A stretch of DNA of 64,000 bases from Cytobacillus firmus (GCF_023715565.1 NZ_JAMBOJ010000021.1:1-64000), one strand, 5' to 3'; shown: positions 32,614 to 41,957, numbered from the stretch's first letter. Numbers and translations are program-made. Notes: generated by a model from the sequence alone, not told the origin.

Positions 32614-32708
32614 TTATCTTCCTCCCTTATAAAAATTAGAATCTGATAGATTGACGTGAGGTTCCAAAACTCTCATATAGTTAAAGTGCTATGATTCTGT
32701 TAGAAAAA

Positions 32709-32742
32709 AGTATAGCGCATTTCAGTAAAGAAAGTGTGTCGC
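32709..32742 (-). promoter_or_regulatory. Candidate Spo0A-dependent spoIIG promoter
   Basis: -10 TATACT (32714-32709) lies 22 bases downstream of GCGACA (32742-32737). The unusual 22-base spacing is the known feature of the B. subtilis spoIIG promoter. Read on the plus strand, the upstream box is TGTCGCT, a 5/7 match to the Spo0A box TGTCGAA. Suggestive only. Confidence 0.35.
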
Positions 32743-32832
32743 TTTCTGTATGCAAAAAGATAGAAATTTTCCCTATTCACAACGGATTTTGTCATTATTT
32801 TTCTATTCATTGCCCCTCCTATTTTCACTGGG

Positions 32833-32875
32833 TGTGATTTATATCACATTTTTTGTTTTCAATATCAACTATAAT
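32833..32875 (+). promoter_or_regulatory. hmp promoter with Fnr/Crp-type operator
   Basis: A perfect TGTGA-N6-TCACA palindrome (32833-32848) precedes a -10 TATAAT (32870-32875). With a start near 32882 the operator centre is at about -41.5, the class II activation position. No good -35 hexamer is present, as expected for an activated promoter. B. subtilis Fnr recognises the same consensus. Confidence 0.75.
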
Positions 32876-32909
32876 GACAGTGAAAATATTAAAAAGGAGT
32901 TTTGCTGAT

Positions 32910-34139
32910 ATGCTAGACACAAAAACAATCGAAATTATTAAAAGCACCGTCCCTGTACTTGAAAAACATGGTGAAGATATTACTAAAACCTTCTATAAAC
33001 TATTATTTACAAATCACCCTGAACTGCTGAACATTTTCAATCACGCAAATCAAAAACAGGGCCGTCAGCAAAAAGCACTTGCAAACTCAGTATATGCTGC
33101 TGCTAAATATATCGATAACCTCGAAGCTATTATTCCGGTTGTCACACAAATCGCACATAAACACAGATCATTAGGAATTAAACCTAAACATTATCCAATT
33201 GTGGGAGAACACTTAATTCTTGCTTTTAAGGAAGTACTGCAGGAGGCAGCAACTGAAGAAATAATTGAGGCGTGGGTTAAAGCATATGGTGTGATAGCTG
33301 ATGCTTTCATCGGATTGGAAAAAAACCTTTACGAGGATGCAGCACATAAGCCAGGAGGCTGGGATGACTTCAGAACTTTCACCGTTGCCAAAAAGGTGAA
33401 AGAAAGTGATGTGATTACATCCTTCTACTTTACACCGACTGATGGAGGAAATATTTCCGGCTACCTTCCGGGTCAATATATTAGTGTGAAATTAACGATT
33501 CCTGGTGAAGAACACACACATATTCGCCAATATAGCCTATCAGATTCCCCGGAAAAATCTTATTACCGGATTTCTGTAAAGAAAGAAGAAGGCTACTCTG
33601 AACAGCCGGACGGTAAGGTTTCTAACTACCTTCATAATGATCTTAACGAAGGAGATCAGATAAAGATTAGTGCTCCTGCTGGAGAATTTGTTCTGGAGAA
33701 TGCGGATAAGCCTGTGGTTTTGCTTAGCGGCGGTGTAGGCATAACACCAATGCACAGCATGTTGCGTCATCTTGATGCATCAGGAGTAAATCATGAAACT
33801 ATTTACGTTCATGCTGCACTTAATGGAAATGTACATGCCTTTACCGGCGAAGTTCAGGAGATTGAAAAGAATAATGCATTAGTTAAAACATATTTCTGCT
33901 ATGAAAGGCCAACAGAAAAAGATAAAACCGAAAAAATCTACAGCAAAGAAGGCTATATTACTGCTGATTGGTTAAAAACAATCGTGCCAAATAAAGAAAG
34001 TATTGTTTATATGTGCGGTCCAGTTCCTTTCATGCAGGCCATGTATGAAGCATTACTTGATGCTGGTTTTAAAAAGGAAAATATCCGCTATGAATTCTTC
34101 GGTCCATCAATGCAATTAAAGGAAACTCAATCAGTTTAA
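32910..34139 (+). CDS. hmp: Flavohaemoglobin / nitric-oxide dioxygenase
   Basis: The 409-residue protein oxidises NO to nitrate using NAD(P)H and O2. The globin domain (1-140) has the proximal haem ligand H85 (IAHKHRSLGIK) and Y29. The FAD domain has RQYSLSDSP. The NAD domain has SGGVGITPMHSM, YMCGPVPFM and the C-terminal YEFFGPSMQL. ATG 32910 is chosen from family start MLDTKTIEIIKSTVPVL and AAAAGGAG upstream. It is inserted between ftsZ and spoIIGA, where B. subtilis has bpr/bpf; it reads opposite to both. Confidence 0.96.
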   Translation: MLDTKTIEIIKSTVPVLEKHGEDITKTFYKLLFTNHPELLNIFNHANQKQGRQQKALANSVYAAAKYIDNLEAIIPVVTQIAHKHRSLGIKPKHYPIVGEHLILAFKEVLQEAATEEIIEAWVKAYGVIADAFIGLEKNLYEDAAHKPGGWDDFRTFTVAKKVKESDVITSFYFTPTDGGNISGYLPGQYISVKLTIPGEEHTHIRQYSLSDSPEKSYYRISVKKEEGYSEQPDGKVSNYLHNDLNEGDQIKISAPAGEFVLENADKPVVLLSGGVGITPMHSMLRHLDASGVNHETIYVHAALNGNVHAFTGEVQEIEKNNALVKTYFCYERPTEKDKTEKIYSKEGYITADWLKTIVPNKESIVYMCGPVPFMQAMYEALLDAGFKKENIRYEFFGPSMQLKETQSV

Positions 34140-34148
34140 AAATGTTAT

Positions 34149-34178
34149 AAGCATGGCTCATTACTTTGAGCCATGCTT
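34149..34178 (+). terminator. Hairpin after hmp
   Basis: A 12-bp perfect stem AAGCATGGCTCA/TGAGCCATGCTT with a 6-nt loop, 9 bases after the hmp stop. The tail (TAATGTG) is poor in T, so termination may rely on the second hairpin at 34207. Confidence 0.65.
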
Positions 34179-34206
34179 TAATGTGAAAAACATTAATGAC
34201 AACTAA

Positions 34207-34246
34207 AAAAACACCTGGAATCGAGGCTGATTTTCCAGGTGTTTTT
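34207..34246. terminator. Bidirectional terminator between hmp and ftsZ
   Basis: A 14-bp stem AAAAACACCTGGAA/TTCCAGGTGTTTTT (34207-34220 with 34233-34246) gives T5 on one strand and T-rich flank on the other. It ends both converging transcripts. Confidence 0.88.
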
Positions 34247-34255
34247 CTTCATATA

Positions 34256-35401
34256 TTATCTTCTGCGGTTGCGATTACGCAGGAACGTTGGGATATCCAA
34301 CGTTTCTTCCGGCTGATGAGATTGGCTGCTCCTAACAGTTTCCTGTTGAGCTTCCTCTCGCTTTGGCTCACGCTTCATACTACTTCCCATATTTGGAGCA
34401 GGTTTAGGCTGGCCGAATGATGGCCTCGTAGGCTTAGGCTGGATCACTTCTTCATTAAATCCCGTTGCAATGACCGTAACTACGATCTCATCTTTAAGAT
34501 TTTCATTTATAACGGAACCGAAGATCATATTTACGTCCTGATCTGATGCCGAAGCAACAATATCAGCAGCTTCCTGCACTTCATAAAGGCTTAGATTCGA
34601 CCCGCCGGTAATATTCATTAGGACACCTTGAGCTCCATCAATGGATGTCTCAAGTAAAGGAGATGAAATCGCTTTTTTCGCGGCTTCTGCTGCACGGTTT
34701 TCTCCTGCAGCAACACCAATTCCCATTAAGGCTGAACCTTTATTTGACATGATTGTTTTCACATCTGCAAAGTCAAGGTTAATTAATCCCGGGACAGCGA
34801 TTAAATCAGAAATACCCTGAACACCCTGGCGAAGAACATTATCCGCTTCGCGGAATGCTTCAAGCATTGGAGTGCTTTTATCAACGATTTCTAATAGCCT
34901 ATCATTTGGAATGACGATCAGTGTATCAACCGCTTCCTTCATAGCAGCAATTCCGCCGGCTGCCTGAGTGGAACGCTTGCGGCCTTCAAAGGTGAATGGA
35001 CGTGTAACGACACCTACAGTAAGAGCTCCTAAATCGCGAGCGATCTGGGCAATGACTGGCGCTGCTCCTGTGCCAGTTCCTCCTCCCATACCAGCTGTAA
35101 CGAATACCATATCCGCACCTTTAAGTGCTTCTTCAACCTGCTCTTTACTTTCTTCTGCTGCTTTTTTTCCTACCTCAGGGTTAGCACCAGCCCCAAGTCC
35201 TCTTGTAAGCTTGCCTCCGATTTGCATTTTCACTTCTGCTTTTGATAAATTCAGCGCCTGTGCATCAGTATTAACTGCAATAAACTCGACACCTTGAACA
35301 CCATGCTCAATCATTCTGTTTACTGCATTGTTACCGCCGCCTCCAACGCCAATGACTTTTATAGTTGCTAATGAATCCAAATTTGTATCAAATTCCAACA
35401 T
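34256..35401 (-). CDS. ftsZ: Cell-division GTPase FtsZ
   Basis: The 381-residue tubulin homologue that forms the Z-ring. The tubulin signature GGGTGTG is at 106-112, the T7 loop NLDFADVK follows, and a variable linker (about 315-365, Q/E/P/K-rich) leads to the conserved C-terminal peptide [13 protein letters not shown], which binds FtsA, SepF, EzrA and ZapA. GGAGG precedes the ATG. It is separated from ftsA by an unusually long 147-base spacer carrying an inverted repeat. A terminator follows the stop. Confidence 0.98.
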   Translation of the reverse strand: MLEFDTNLDSLATIKVIGVGGGGNNAVNRMIEHGVQGVEFIAVNTDAQALNLSKAEVKMQIGGKLTRGLGAGANPEVGKKAAEESKEQVEEALKGADMVFVTAGMGGGTGTGAAPVIAQIARDLGALTVGVVTRPFTFEGRKRSTQAAGGIAAMKEAVDTLIVIPNDRLLEIVDKSTPMLEAFREADNVLRQGVQGISDLIAVPGLINLDFADVKTIMSNKGSALMGIGVAAGENRAAEAAKKAISSPLLETSIDGAQGVLMNITGGSNLSLYEVQEAADIVASASDQDVNMIFGSVINENLKDEIVVTVIATGFNEEVIQPKPTRPSFGQPKPAPNMGSSMKREPKREEAQQETVRSSQSHQPEETLDIPTFLRNRNRRR

Positions 35402-35548
35402 GACTTATCCTCCTAATTCGTCGACATTCCTAAGAACACCCTTATTTGATTCGCTTTTTAACGCACTCCCATAATAGGGCTGCAGTGCTTTTTCTATCTG
35501 CCGTTTGGCTTTGATTCCGTTTCCCTAACCCTTGCGAATCAAATCAAG
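35402..35548 (-). other. ftsA-ftsZ spacer with long-range inverted repeat
   Basis: ATTTGATTCGC (35444-35454) and GCGAATCAAAT (35534-35544) are an 11-bp perfect inverted repeat separated by 79 bases. The spacer mRNA could fold so that the loop lies just upstream of the ftsZ ribosome-binding site. No gene or clear promoter is seen. B. subtilis has only a short gap here. Confidence 0.5.
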
Positions 35549-36835
35549 TTATTCGAAAAAGTATCCGAGGAACTTTTTAACTCTTGATGTGATCTTTTCT
35601 TCCGGCTGTTTTTCCGGCTTTGTTTTCGGTTGCGGTTGCGGTTTTTGCACTCGGTTTTCTTTTGCTTCAGGGACAGTCACTGGCTGCTCCATTTTTCTGC
35701 CCTGTATTTTAGCATTTTTATATGCGAACTTAATTAATCCAACAGCAGTTGTGTACTGCGGTTCCCTTACTCCAATATAATCTGGAATGGCAATGCGGAC
35801 TCTGTTCTGGAAAACATCCTGTGCCAGTTCAAGGATCCCCTGAGTGTTTGCAACCCCGCCGGATAATACATAGCCGCCAGGAAGATCTTTTGCACCCAAA
35901 CGCTTCACTTCGTGTTGGATAAGATCGAAAATCTCTTCCATTCGCGCTTCAATAATATCTGAAATTTCCAGCTGATTAAATTGCTGATGCTGATCACTTC
36001 CGATGATGGGCACACTGAATACCTCATCTTCAGATGCATGATCATAGAAAGCATAGCCATACTTTGTTTTAATTTTTTCTGCATCTTCTGTAGAAGTACG
36101 TAGCCCGATTGATAAGTCTTTTGTAATATGGTCTCCACCTACAGGAAGGACACTCGTTGCTTTTAAATAACCATTTTCAAATATGGCAATGGTTGTGGAG
36201 CCGCCCCCAATATCAACAAGTGCAACTCCAAGATTTTTCTCATCCTTGGATAATGCGAATGCACCTGCCGCCAGAGGCTGAAGTGTAATATCCATGATTT
36301 CAAGGCCAGCTCGTTCCACACAGCGCAGAGTGTTATGTAAAATCGTTTTTGATCCGGTAATAATGGTGCCTTCCATTTCCAGACGCACACCAATCATTCC
36401 TCGGGGATCACTGATCTCGTCCAATCCGTCGACAATAAACTGTTTTGGAATGACATCAATTATATCCCTTTCCGGCGGGATCGACACAACTTGTGCCGCA
36501 TCTATAACTCTAGCAACATCCTCGTCTGTTATTTCCCTATTTTCACTAGAGACCGCGACAACTCCATGAGATGGCTGAAGCATAACATGATTGCCTGTTA
36601 TTCCCACAATCACATTTTTTATTTCCATACCTATCATTCTCTCAGCCTGTTCGATTGCCTTTTTAATAGAATGAACTGTTTCGTCTATATCAACAATAGA
36701 GCCCTTGCGCAGACCCTCTGAATGTACATTGCCAACACCAATAATATTTAAAGTGTCATTGACCATTTCCCCAATGATTACTTTTACACTGGATGTACCG
36801 ATGTCAAGACTAACATATATTTCATTGCTGTTCAT
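35549..36835 (-). CDS. ftsA: Cell-division protein FtsA
   Basis: The 428-residue actin-family ATPase anchors FtsZ to the membrane. The phosphate-1 motif VSLDIGTSSVKVIIGE is at about 8-23, the 1C domain follows (about 85-165), phosphate-2 is VALVDIGGGSTTIAIF, the adenosine motif YVLSGGVANTQGI, and a C-terminal amphipathic helix (EKITSRVKKFLGYFF) binds membrane. A P/K/Q-rich linker (about 380-410) precedes that helix. AAAGGAGGTG is upstream of the ATG. Confidence 0.97.
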   Translation of the reverse strand: MNSNEIYVSLDIGTSSVKVIIGEMVNDTLNIIGVGNVHSEGLRKGSIVDIDETVHSIKKAIEQAERMIGMEIKNVIVGITGNHVMLQPSHGVVAVSSENREITDEDVARVIDAAQVVSIPPERDIIDVIPKQFIVDGLDEISDPRGMIGVRLEMEGTIITGSKTILHNTLRCVERAGLEIMDITLQPLAAGAFALSKDEKNLGVALVDIGGGSTTIAIFENGYLKATSVLPVGGDHITKDLSIGLRTSTEDAEKIKTKYGYAFYDHASEDEVFSVPIIGSDQHQQFNQLEISDIIEARMEEIFDLIQHEVKRLGAKDLPGGYVLSGGVANTQGILELAQDVFQNRVRIAIPDYIGVREPQYTTAVGLIKFAYKNAKIQGRKMEQPVTVPEAKENRVQKPQPQPKTKPEKQPEEKITSRVKKFLGYFFE

Positions 36836-36958
36836 TCTCTGGCACCTCCTTTTTTTTGCTATTCCGAATATTGAACAACAATCATTTTTTGCTGTAATTT
36901 GTTTTAATAAGTTAGTTTATCTATAAAATTATTCGTCAAAACTAATATTTTCCCTTTT

Positions 36959-37327
36959 TTAAATATCATTTTTTTCTGTTTTTTCTCTGTTTTGAGACCA
37001 CTTTGCAATCAGTATTCTTCTGATGACCGCAATATTCTGGAATAGCCTGACCCCAAAAGCAAAGACTGCTGCTAAATACAAGTCTACACCAAGATACACA
37101 CCTAGAAAAGCTAAACTTGCTGCCAGCAGGATGTTAAAAAAGAAACCGGAAACGAAAACTTTTTCATCATAAATGTTTTGAAGCTGCGCCCGAATACCGC
37201 CGAATAGAGTATCCAATGCAGCAAGAACAGCGATGGACAGATAATTCGAGTATTCATCCGGCACTTTTATATCTGTCATAAGTCCAAGTATCACACCTAT
37301 GATCAATCCTAAGACGGGAAGCCACAT
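36959..37327 (-). CDS. sbp: Sbp, small basic membrane protein (DUF1290)
   Basis: A 122-residue membrane protein with three or four helices (MWLPVLGLIIGVILGLMTD; YLSIAVLAALDTLFGGI; FFFNILLAASLAFLGVYLGV; LYLAAVFAFGVRLFQNIAVIRR). It is always found before ftsA in Bacillus; function unknown. The ATG overlaps the ylxX stop (TAATG), so translation is coupled. The 123-base gap to ftsA contains TTTTGACG and TATAGA boxes that are not properly spaced as one promoter. Confidence 0.92.
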   Translation of the reverse strand: MWLPVLGLIIGVILGLMTDIKVPDEYSNYLSIAVLAALDTLFGGIRAQLQNIYDEKVFVSGFFFNILLAASLAFLGVYLGVDLYLAAVFAFGVRLFQNIAVIRRILIAKWSQNREKTEKNDI

Positions 37328-38058
37328 TATGATTTGCCTCCTTTATCAGGTTTCACAGGCTCCATATATCTGATTCTCAATGTCTCGTCATATGCAGGAA
37401 CAGTAATTGGCTCTGCAGACTTTTCCACCTTTAACCGGAGATTGTCAATAAAGAATTCTTCTGCAGATTTCGATACCTGCATGCGGTTAAAAAGCTTCTC
37501 TGCAGATTGAAAGTTCTCAGTGATTACTTTCACTTCAATAGGCAGGGATTTTAAGGCATATCCGTCTATCATGGTCTCCCTGTTAATGTCCCTTATGACG
37601 GTAGTGTTGATGACCCTTCTGCCTCCAATGGATATGTGCTTGGCATCATACATGTTTAACTCGTTGACCAGCCGCTTAAGTAAATCAGGGGAAACAGAAT
37701 CAGCCTGCTTGCCCAGGAGCAGTTCCTCATATACGGGTTCTATGGTTAAGATTATGCCAGGTCCAGACACTTCAGTTAATCCGGCTTCCATTTTTAATTC
37801 ATCGAGCGTCTCACGAAGCACTTGTTCTTTGCTTTGCTTGCGCTTTGTTTCGTATTGGGCAATTTTTTCTTCGTTTGAACTGATTTCACGCAAAAGTCTT
37901 AATTGCAGTTCCTTTTCTTTAAGGATATCAGCTCTAAGCTCCCAGGTATCTCTCGTATCCCGGACAGCAGGTTCCTTAACTGTTTGAAACTGTATGGCAA
38001 TCATAAAGCCAATAACAACTGTTATAAAGGCAAAGCTGAACTTCTTTTTGCTGTCCAC
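37327..38058 (-). CDS. ylxX: DUF881-family membrane-anchored protein (YlxX)
   Basis: The 243-residue protein has an N-terminal membrane anchor (KFSFAFITVVIGFMIAIQF), a coiled coil (about 40-80) and the extracytoplasmic DUF881 domain (GPGIILTIEP...LVNELNMYDAKHISIGGRRVINTTVIRD). It is paralogous to the neighbouring YlxW and likely forms part of the divisome periphery; no function is established. Starts with GTG at 38058 (AAGGTGG upstream). Confidence 0.88.
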   Translation of the reverse strand: MDSKKKFSFAFITVVIGFMIAIQFQTVKEPAVRDTRDTWELRADILKEKELQLRLLREISSNEEKIAQYETKRKQSKEQVLRETLDELKMEAGLTEVSGPGIILTIEPVYEELLLGKQADSVSPDLLKRLVNELNMYDAKHISIGGRRVINTTVIRDINRETMIDGYALKSLPIEVKVITENFQSAEKLFNRMQVSKSAEEFFIDNLRLKVEKSAEPITVPAYDETLRIRYMEPVKPDKGGKS

Positions 38059-38127
38059 TTCAATTCCACCTTGCTTTCCCGAATAAATTATTCTGTGGAC
38101 AAATTATATACGAATGCTGGTTTGGCT

Positions 38128-38823
38128 TTACGAACCCAGTAATGGTTCAATGATAATTTCGCCCTTTTCCTCTAAAGTGAATTGGATGTTTTCATCTACC
38201 AATGTATCTTTCACTCCGCCTGTCAGATTCAGGGCTGAAGAAAGAACTTCGGCATCACCTATAGCAGTAATGACAAAAGGGGCAGGGTGCTGATATCCGT
38301 CTACTTCTATCACAGGCCCATTGCATACAATATATGAACTGTGAGAAAGCCTCTGCCCGTTTATGGCAACTGCGGAGGCACCGGAAATATAGAGCTCATT
38401 AATTACTTTAAAGACATGGTGTTCATGTACAATATAATTATTAATGTTATCTTCATCAGGATCATAATCGCCATCTGCAAGAGTAACTTCAACACCCTGG
38501 CCCTTTACTTTAACTTTCCCCAGATGCATCCTGTACTTCTCGGCATCCTCGGCTAGATTAAAATAAACCTGCGCTTCCTTTGCTAGCTCCTTTTCAATAT
38601 CAAGAACGCTTTCCTGCTTTTCATTTAATTCTTTTTGAAGAGCTCTGTTTTTTTCCTCTAGTTCAACAAGCTGATTACGCAGCTCCAGGTCTCTTTCCCA
38701 TTGCTTCCCGCTTAATGCAGGCTTTTCTTCTTCTCCCTGTGTAAGGTGATAGGAAAAAGCCATCATGTAACCCAGCACGAGAAAGACCAGGGAGAATATT
38801 ACATGATTACCCTTCACCTTCAT
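38128..38823 (-). CDS. ylxW: DUF881-family membrane-anchored protein (YlxW)
   Basis: The 231-residue paralogue of YlxX has an N-terminal helix (VIFSLVFLVLGYMMAFSYHL), a coiled coil (about 40-85, ELEEKNRALQKELNEKQESVLDIEKELAK) and DUF881 core (GQGVEVTLADGDYDPDEDNINNYIVHEHHVFKVINELYISGASAVAINGQRLSHSSYIVCNGP). Start at ATG 38823 gives the B. subtilis length, but its ribosome-binding site is weak; it overlaps the divIB end by 17 bases. Confidence 0.88.
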   Translation of the reverse strand: MKVKGNHVIFSLVFLVLGYMMAFSYHLTQGEEEKPALSGKQWERDLELRNQLVELEEKNRALQKELNEKQESVLDIEKELAKEAQVYFNLAEDAEKYRMHLGKVKVKGQGVEVTLADGDYDPDEDNINNYIVHEHHVFKVINELYISGASAVAINGQRLSHSSYIVCNGPVIEVDGYQHPAPFVITAIGDAEVLSSALNLTGGVKDTLVDENIQFTLEEKGEIIIEPLLGS

Positions 38824-39598
38824 TTTCTTCTTCAATCTCTTCAGCTCCCTCTTTTTCATAAGCTTTAAAATAAGAGCCTACTTCCAAGTCAATGACTCCC
38901 TTTTTTTGGGGATCCAGCTGGCTTATGATAGAAGGGTAGTGTGCCATTTTTTCTGAAAAACTTCTTAGTGTAGCGCTGACTTCAAAACCATCATTCATAT
39001 ACAAAGTAATATGATTGGAATCTGTTTTTTTTGGAGAGTGGTGGACTTCCGAAATTGAATTTAATACCTCTTCGGGCAGTGTTTCCAGTTCTGCGATCAT
39101 CATATCAAGGATGTCACCCTCAGAAAAGCCATTTAGGATTGGTGCATTAACAGGGATCTCTGCAGCTTTTTCATCCTTTAATATGCTTCCATTCTCCATA
39201 ACAGGAAGGTAGTGCTTCTCTTTCGCTATGTAGGCAATGCGCTTTAATTCATCTACCTGTATAATTATTGTACTAGGCAGCTGAATCTTAACAGTTGAAG
39301 ATTTTATTTCAGGCAACTCTTTAAGCCTACCCTCCATACCCTCTTCATCAACCTTCCAAATATTTGTTTTTTCAGTAACACCGCTGATCTGGATAATTTC
39401 TTCTTTATCATAAATTGAATTGCCGGATACTTTAATTTGTTTAATATGACTTAAGGGCGATTGAAAGTAGATAACTAAAACAATCAGCGAGAAAAAAAGC
39501 AGCAGCAAAATAATCAGTCTCCTGTTTGCTTTCTTTTTTCTTTGCTGCTTAAGCTTCGGGATTCGATCCTCAAGCGAGACAACCTTACTTTTCTCCAC
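38807..39598 (-). CDS. divIB: DivIB/FtsQ, divisome protein
   Basis: A 263-residue bitopic protein: basic cytoplasmic tail, membrane helix at about 28-46, POTRA domain (SHIKQIKVSGNSIYDKEEIIQISGV...) and beta domain. The C-terminus is acidic (EEIEEENEGEG). It stabilises FtsL-DivIC and PBP2B in septal synthesis. The start is GTG at 39598 with GGGGTG about 6 bases upstream; this gives exactly the B. subtilis length, whereas the upstream extension is hydrophobic nonsense. Confidence 0.92.
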   Translation of the reverse strand: MEKSKVVSLEDRIPKLKQQRKKKANRRLIILLLLFFSLIVLVIYFQSPLSHIKQIKVSGNSIYDKEEIIQISGVTEKTNIWKVDEEGMEGRLKELPEIKSSTVKIQLPSTIIIQVDELKRIAYIAKEKHYLPVMENGSILKDEKAAEIPVNAPILNGFSEGDILDMMIAELETLPEEVLNSISEVHHSPKKTDSNHITLYMNDGFEVSATLRSFSEKMAHYPSIISQLDPQKKGVIDLEVGSYFKAYEKEGAEEIEEENEGEG

Positions 39599-39695
39599 AT
39601 TTATCACCCCATCAAGAAAAGCGCAAGGACAATAAATTAAATTAATCAAATGGCTTGTCCAGCACAATTTATGCAACCAAAAAATTAGGGAAGAG

Positions 39696-39718
39696 AACGG
39701 CATGTGACACATGCCGTT
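39696..39718. terminator. Hairpin between murB and divIB
   Basis: A perfect 10-bp stem AACGGCATGT/ACATGCCGTT with a 3-nt loop. On the minus strand T6 begins about 11 bases downstream, so it is a weak or partial terminator, or an RNA stability element inside the dcw transcript. Confidence 0.5.
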
Positions 39719-39790
39719 AACACTGCATACACTGTTATCTAATTAATCATTATATCACAATAAATGGTATCTGTGAGGTATTATTTCCCG

Positions 39791-40699
39791 TTACTTTCGA
39801 CCGATTATTTCCACTTCTGTCTCCATTTTTACTCGGTACATATCAAAGATTGTATCCTTAATATGCTGAATAAGCGCCAGGACATCTTCCGCTTTTGCAT
39901 CTCCCGCATTCACGATGAAATTCCCATGCATATTGGAAATTTGAGCTCCTCCAATGGAGTGGCCTTTCAAACCGGCTTTCTCAATGAGCTGACCCGCATA
40001 ATCAGGGAGCGGGTTACGGAAAATACTGCCTGCACAAGGAAAGTTCCACGGCTGTGTTTCCTTCCTGTAATCCTTATTCTTTTGCATTGCGGAGGATATT
40101 TTTTCACGGTCTCCCTCTTTAAGCTGAAAAACGGCCTCAAGAACAATTCCTGGACGCTTCTTTTGAAGAACGGACGTTCTATAAGAAAATTCCATTTCTT
40201 CATTTGTGAGCCAGCCCATCTTCCCATCTTCAAAAAGAACATGAGCCTTTGTAAGAATTTGTGAAATATCTGAACCGTGAGCACCTGCGTTCATATAAAC
40301 TGCTCCGCCTACCGACCCGGGAATTCCGCTGGCAAACTCAAGTCCTGACAAGCCTTTTTTGCTGATTATGGTGGATAGAGCTACTAAAGAATAACCGCCG
40401 CCAACTCTCAGCTCCGTTCCCTTAACATCCATGTGGTCCATCCCGCGGCCTAATTTAATGACCACGCCTTCTATGCCGCCATCAGATACGAGCAGATTCG
40501 ATCCTCTTCCAATCGCTCTCCAGTTCAATTCAAATTGACGGATCAATTCCATCGCTTTTGCCAGTTTTTCTATGGAAGAAGGCTCAATAAACAAATCGGC
40601 GGGACCGCCAATTTTCATTGTTGTATGATTAGCCATTGGTTCATTTTCTTTGATTATTCCAATGTTTAATTCTTTAAGCTTGCTGATAAATTCGTCCAT
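39791..40699 (-). CDS. murB: UDP-N-acetylenolpyruvoylglucosamine reductase (type II)
   Basis: The 302-residue FAD enzyme reduces UDP-GlcNAc-enolpyruvate to UDP-MurNAc. FAD-binding residues lie in [16 protein letters not shown] and [13 protein letters not shown], then [19 protein letters not shown]; the catalytic serine is in [10 protein letters not shown]. It lacks the extra Tyr loop of type I enzymes. Start ATG 40699 has GGGAGG upstream. Confidence 0.96.
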   Translation of the reverse strand: MDEFISKLKELNIGIIKENEPMANHTTMKIGGPADLFIEPSSIEKLAKAMELIRQFELNWRAIGRGSNLLVSDGGIEGVVIKLGRGMDHMDVKGTELRVGGGYSLVALSTIISKKGLSGLEFASGIPGSVGGAVYMNAGAHGSDISQILTKAHVLFEDGKMGWLTNEEMEFSYRTSVLQKKRPGIVLEAVFQLKEGDREKISSAMQKNKDYRKETQPWNFPCAGSIFRNPLPDYAGQLIEKAGLKGHSIGGAQISNMHGNFIVNAGDAKAEDVLALIQHIKDTIFDMYRVKMETEVEIIGRK

Positions 40700-40765
40700 A
40701 TTTACCTCCCTTTCTATTGATTCCAACCTAAATTTATTTATTCTATGCAAATTTACGATACAGGG

Positions 40766-41869
40766 CTACTTCCTGCTGCCTGAAACCAATTCTGCCATTA
40801 ATTTGTAAAGTCTATTTGATGCATCCCGGATTCCCAGTTTTCTTGAAGCTTCCTTCATGCTATCCATTTTATCTTTATTGAGTATAATTCGGTCAATGCT
40901 ATCAATAAGCTTTTTGCCTGTTAACTCTTTTTCAAGCAACAGCTCTGCAGCACCATGTTCACTAAGCGCTCTTGCATTTTTCTCCTGGTGATTATTTGTA
41001 ACATATGGGCTTGGGATTAATATACTTGGTATGCCTAAAGAAGTTATTTCTGCCAATGAAGTGGCTCCTGCACGTGATACGACAAGGCTGGCTCCGGCCA
41101 GCACTTCTGGCATATTATGAATAAATGGTTTGATTATCACGTTTTCAGGATTCCCCACGAGTTCTACTTCTTTTTGTACATCTTCATAATGTACATCACC
41201 TGTTATATAAAGAACCTGATATGGCTTTTCACTAAGCTCAGCCAGTGTTTTTAATACTGCATCATTTATTGGTCTTGCTCCTCTGCTGCCGCCAAAAATT
41301 ATCACAGCAGGAACACCTGTCTTTAATCCTGCAGACAGCCTTCCCCTGATTCCATCCTGTCCCAAAACCTCTGATGCACGCGGGTTCCCTGTCATTACGG
41401 TTTTAGTTTCCGGAAAAAATGCCTTTGCTTCTTCAAAACAAACTGCAATTTTATCTACATATCTGCTTAAGAATTTATTGGTTAGTCCCGGGACGCTGTT
41501 TTGCTCATGAATAATGGTTGGAATCCCAAGCTTGGATGCGGCATACACTACAGGTCCGCATACATATCCGCCTGTTCCGATAACAACATCCGCCTTAAAT
41601 TCCTTAAGCATCTTTTTGCTGTCACGAACGCCTTTCAGGAACCTTAAAACAGTTTTCACATTATCCAAAGAGATTTTTCTTTTAAAACCGGTTATATGTA
41701 TTGATTTAAAAGGGATATTTTCACGTTTCACAATCGTGTTTTCAAGCCCTTTTTCAGTTCCAATATATAAAAATTCTGCATCCTTATGTTCTTTCTGAAT
41801 TTGTCTTATAAGCGCAAGTGCCGGATATATATGACCGCCAGTTCCTCCGCCGCTAACAGCAATTTTCAT
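40766..41869 (-). CDS. murG: MurG, lipid II-forming GlcNAc transferase
   Basis: The 367-residue GT28 glycosyltransferase adds GlcNAc to lipid I at the inner membrane face. The N-domain glycine loop [16 protein letters not shown] is at 5-20. The C-domain has the second G-loop [12 protein letters not shown] and the donor site [30 protein letters not shown] precedes the ATG. A 273-base gap upstream separates it from spoVE and holds a spoVE terminator and two small hairpins, so murG probably has its own promoter. Confidence 0.97.
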   Translation of the reverse strand: MKIAVSGGGTGGHIYPALALIRQIQKEHKDAEFLYIGTEKGLENTIVKRENIPFKSIHITGFKRKISLDNVKTVLRFLKGVRDSKKMLKEFKADVVIGTGGYVCGPVVYAASKLGIPTIIHEQNSVPGLTNKFLSRYVDKIAVCFEEAKAFFPETKTVMTGNPRASEVLGQDGIRGRLSAGLKTGVPAVIIFGGSRGARPINDAVLKTLAELSEKPYQVLYITGDVHYEDVQKEVELVGNPENVIIKPFIHNMPEVLAGASLVVSRAGATSLAEITSLGIPSILIPSPYVTNNHQEKNARALSEHGAAELLLEKELTGKKLIDSIDRIILNKDKMDSMKEASRKLGIRDASNRLYKLMAELVSGSRK

Positions 41870-41928
41870 TCTTTCACCTCATAAAAGAGTAATAATCTTA
41901 GTATTCCCTTGGTAAATAATTATGATGG

Positions 41929-41957
41929 CCAACAGCGCGTTGGAGTGCAAACACTCC
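41929..41957 (-). other. Two adjacent small hairpins in the murG leader
   Basis: On the minus strand GGAGTG/CACTCC (41957-41952 with 41947-41942) is directly followed by CCAAC/GTTGG (41943-41939 with 41933-41929). They share two bases, so they could be alternative structures about 70 bases before the murG start. No ligand class is recognised. Confidence 0.35.

Noticed and set aside
36836-36958. TTTTGACG / TATAGA / TAAACT boxes before ftsA as a sigma-A promoter
   Set aside because: No pair has acceptable 16-18 base spacing; left unannotated.
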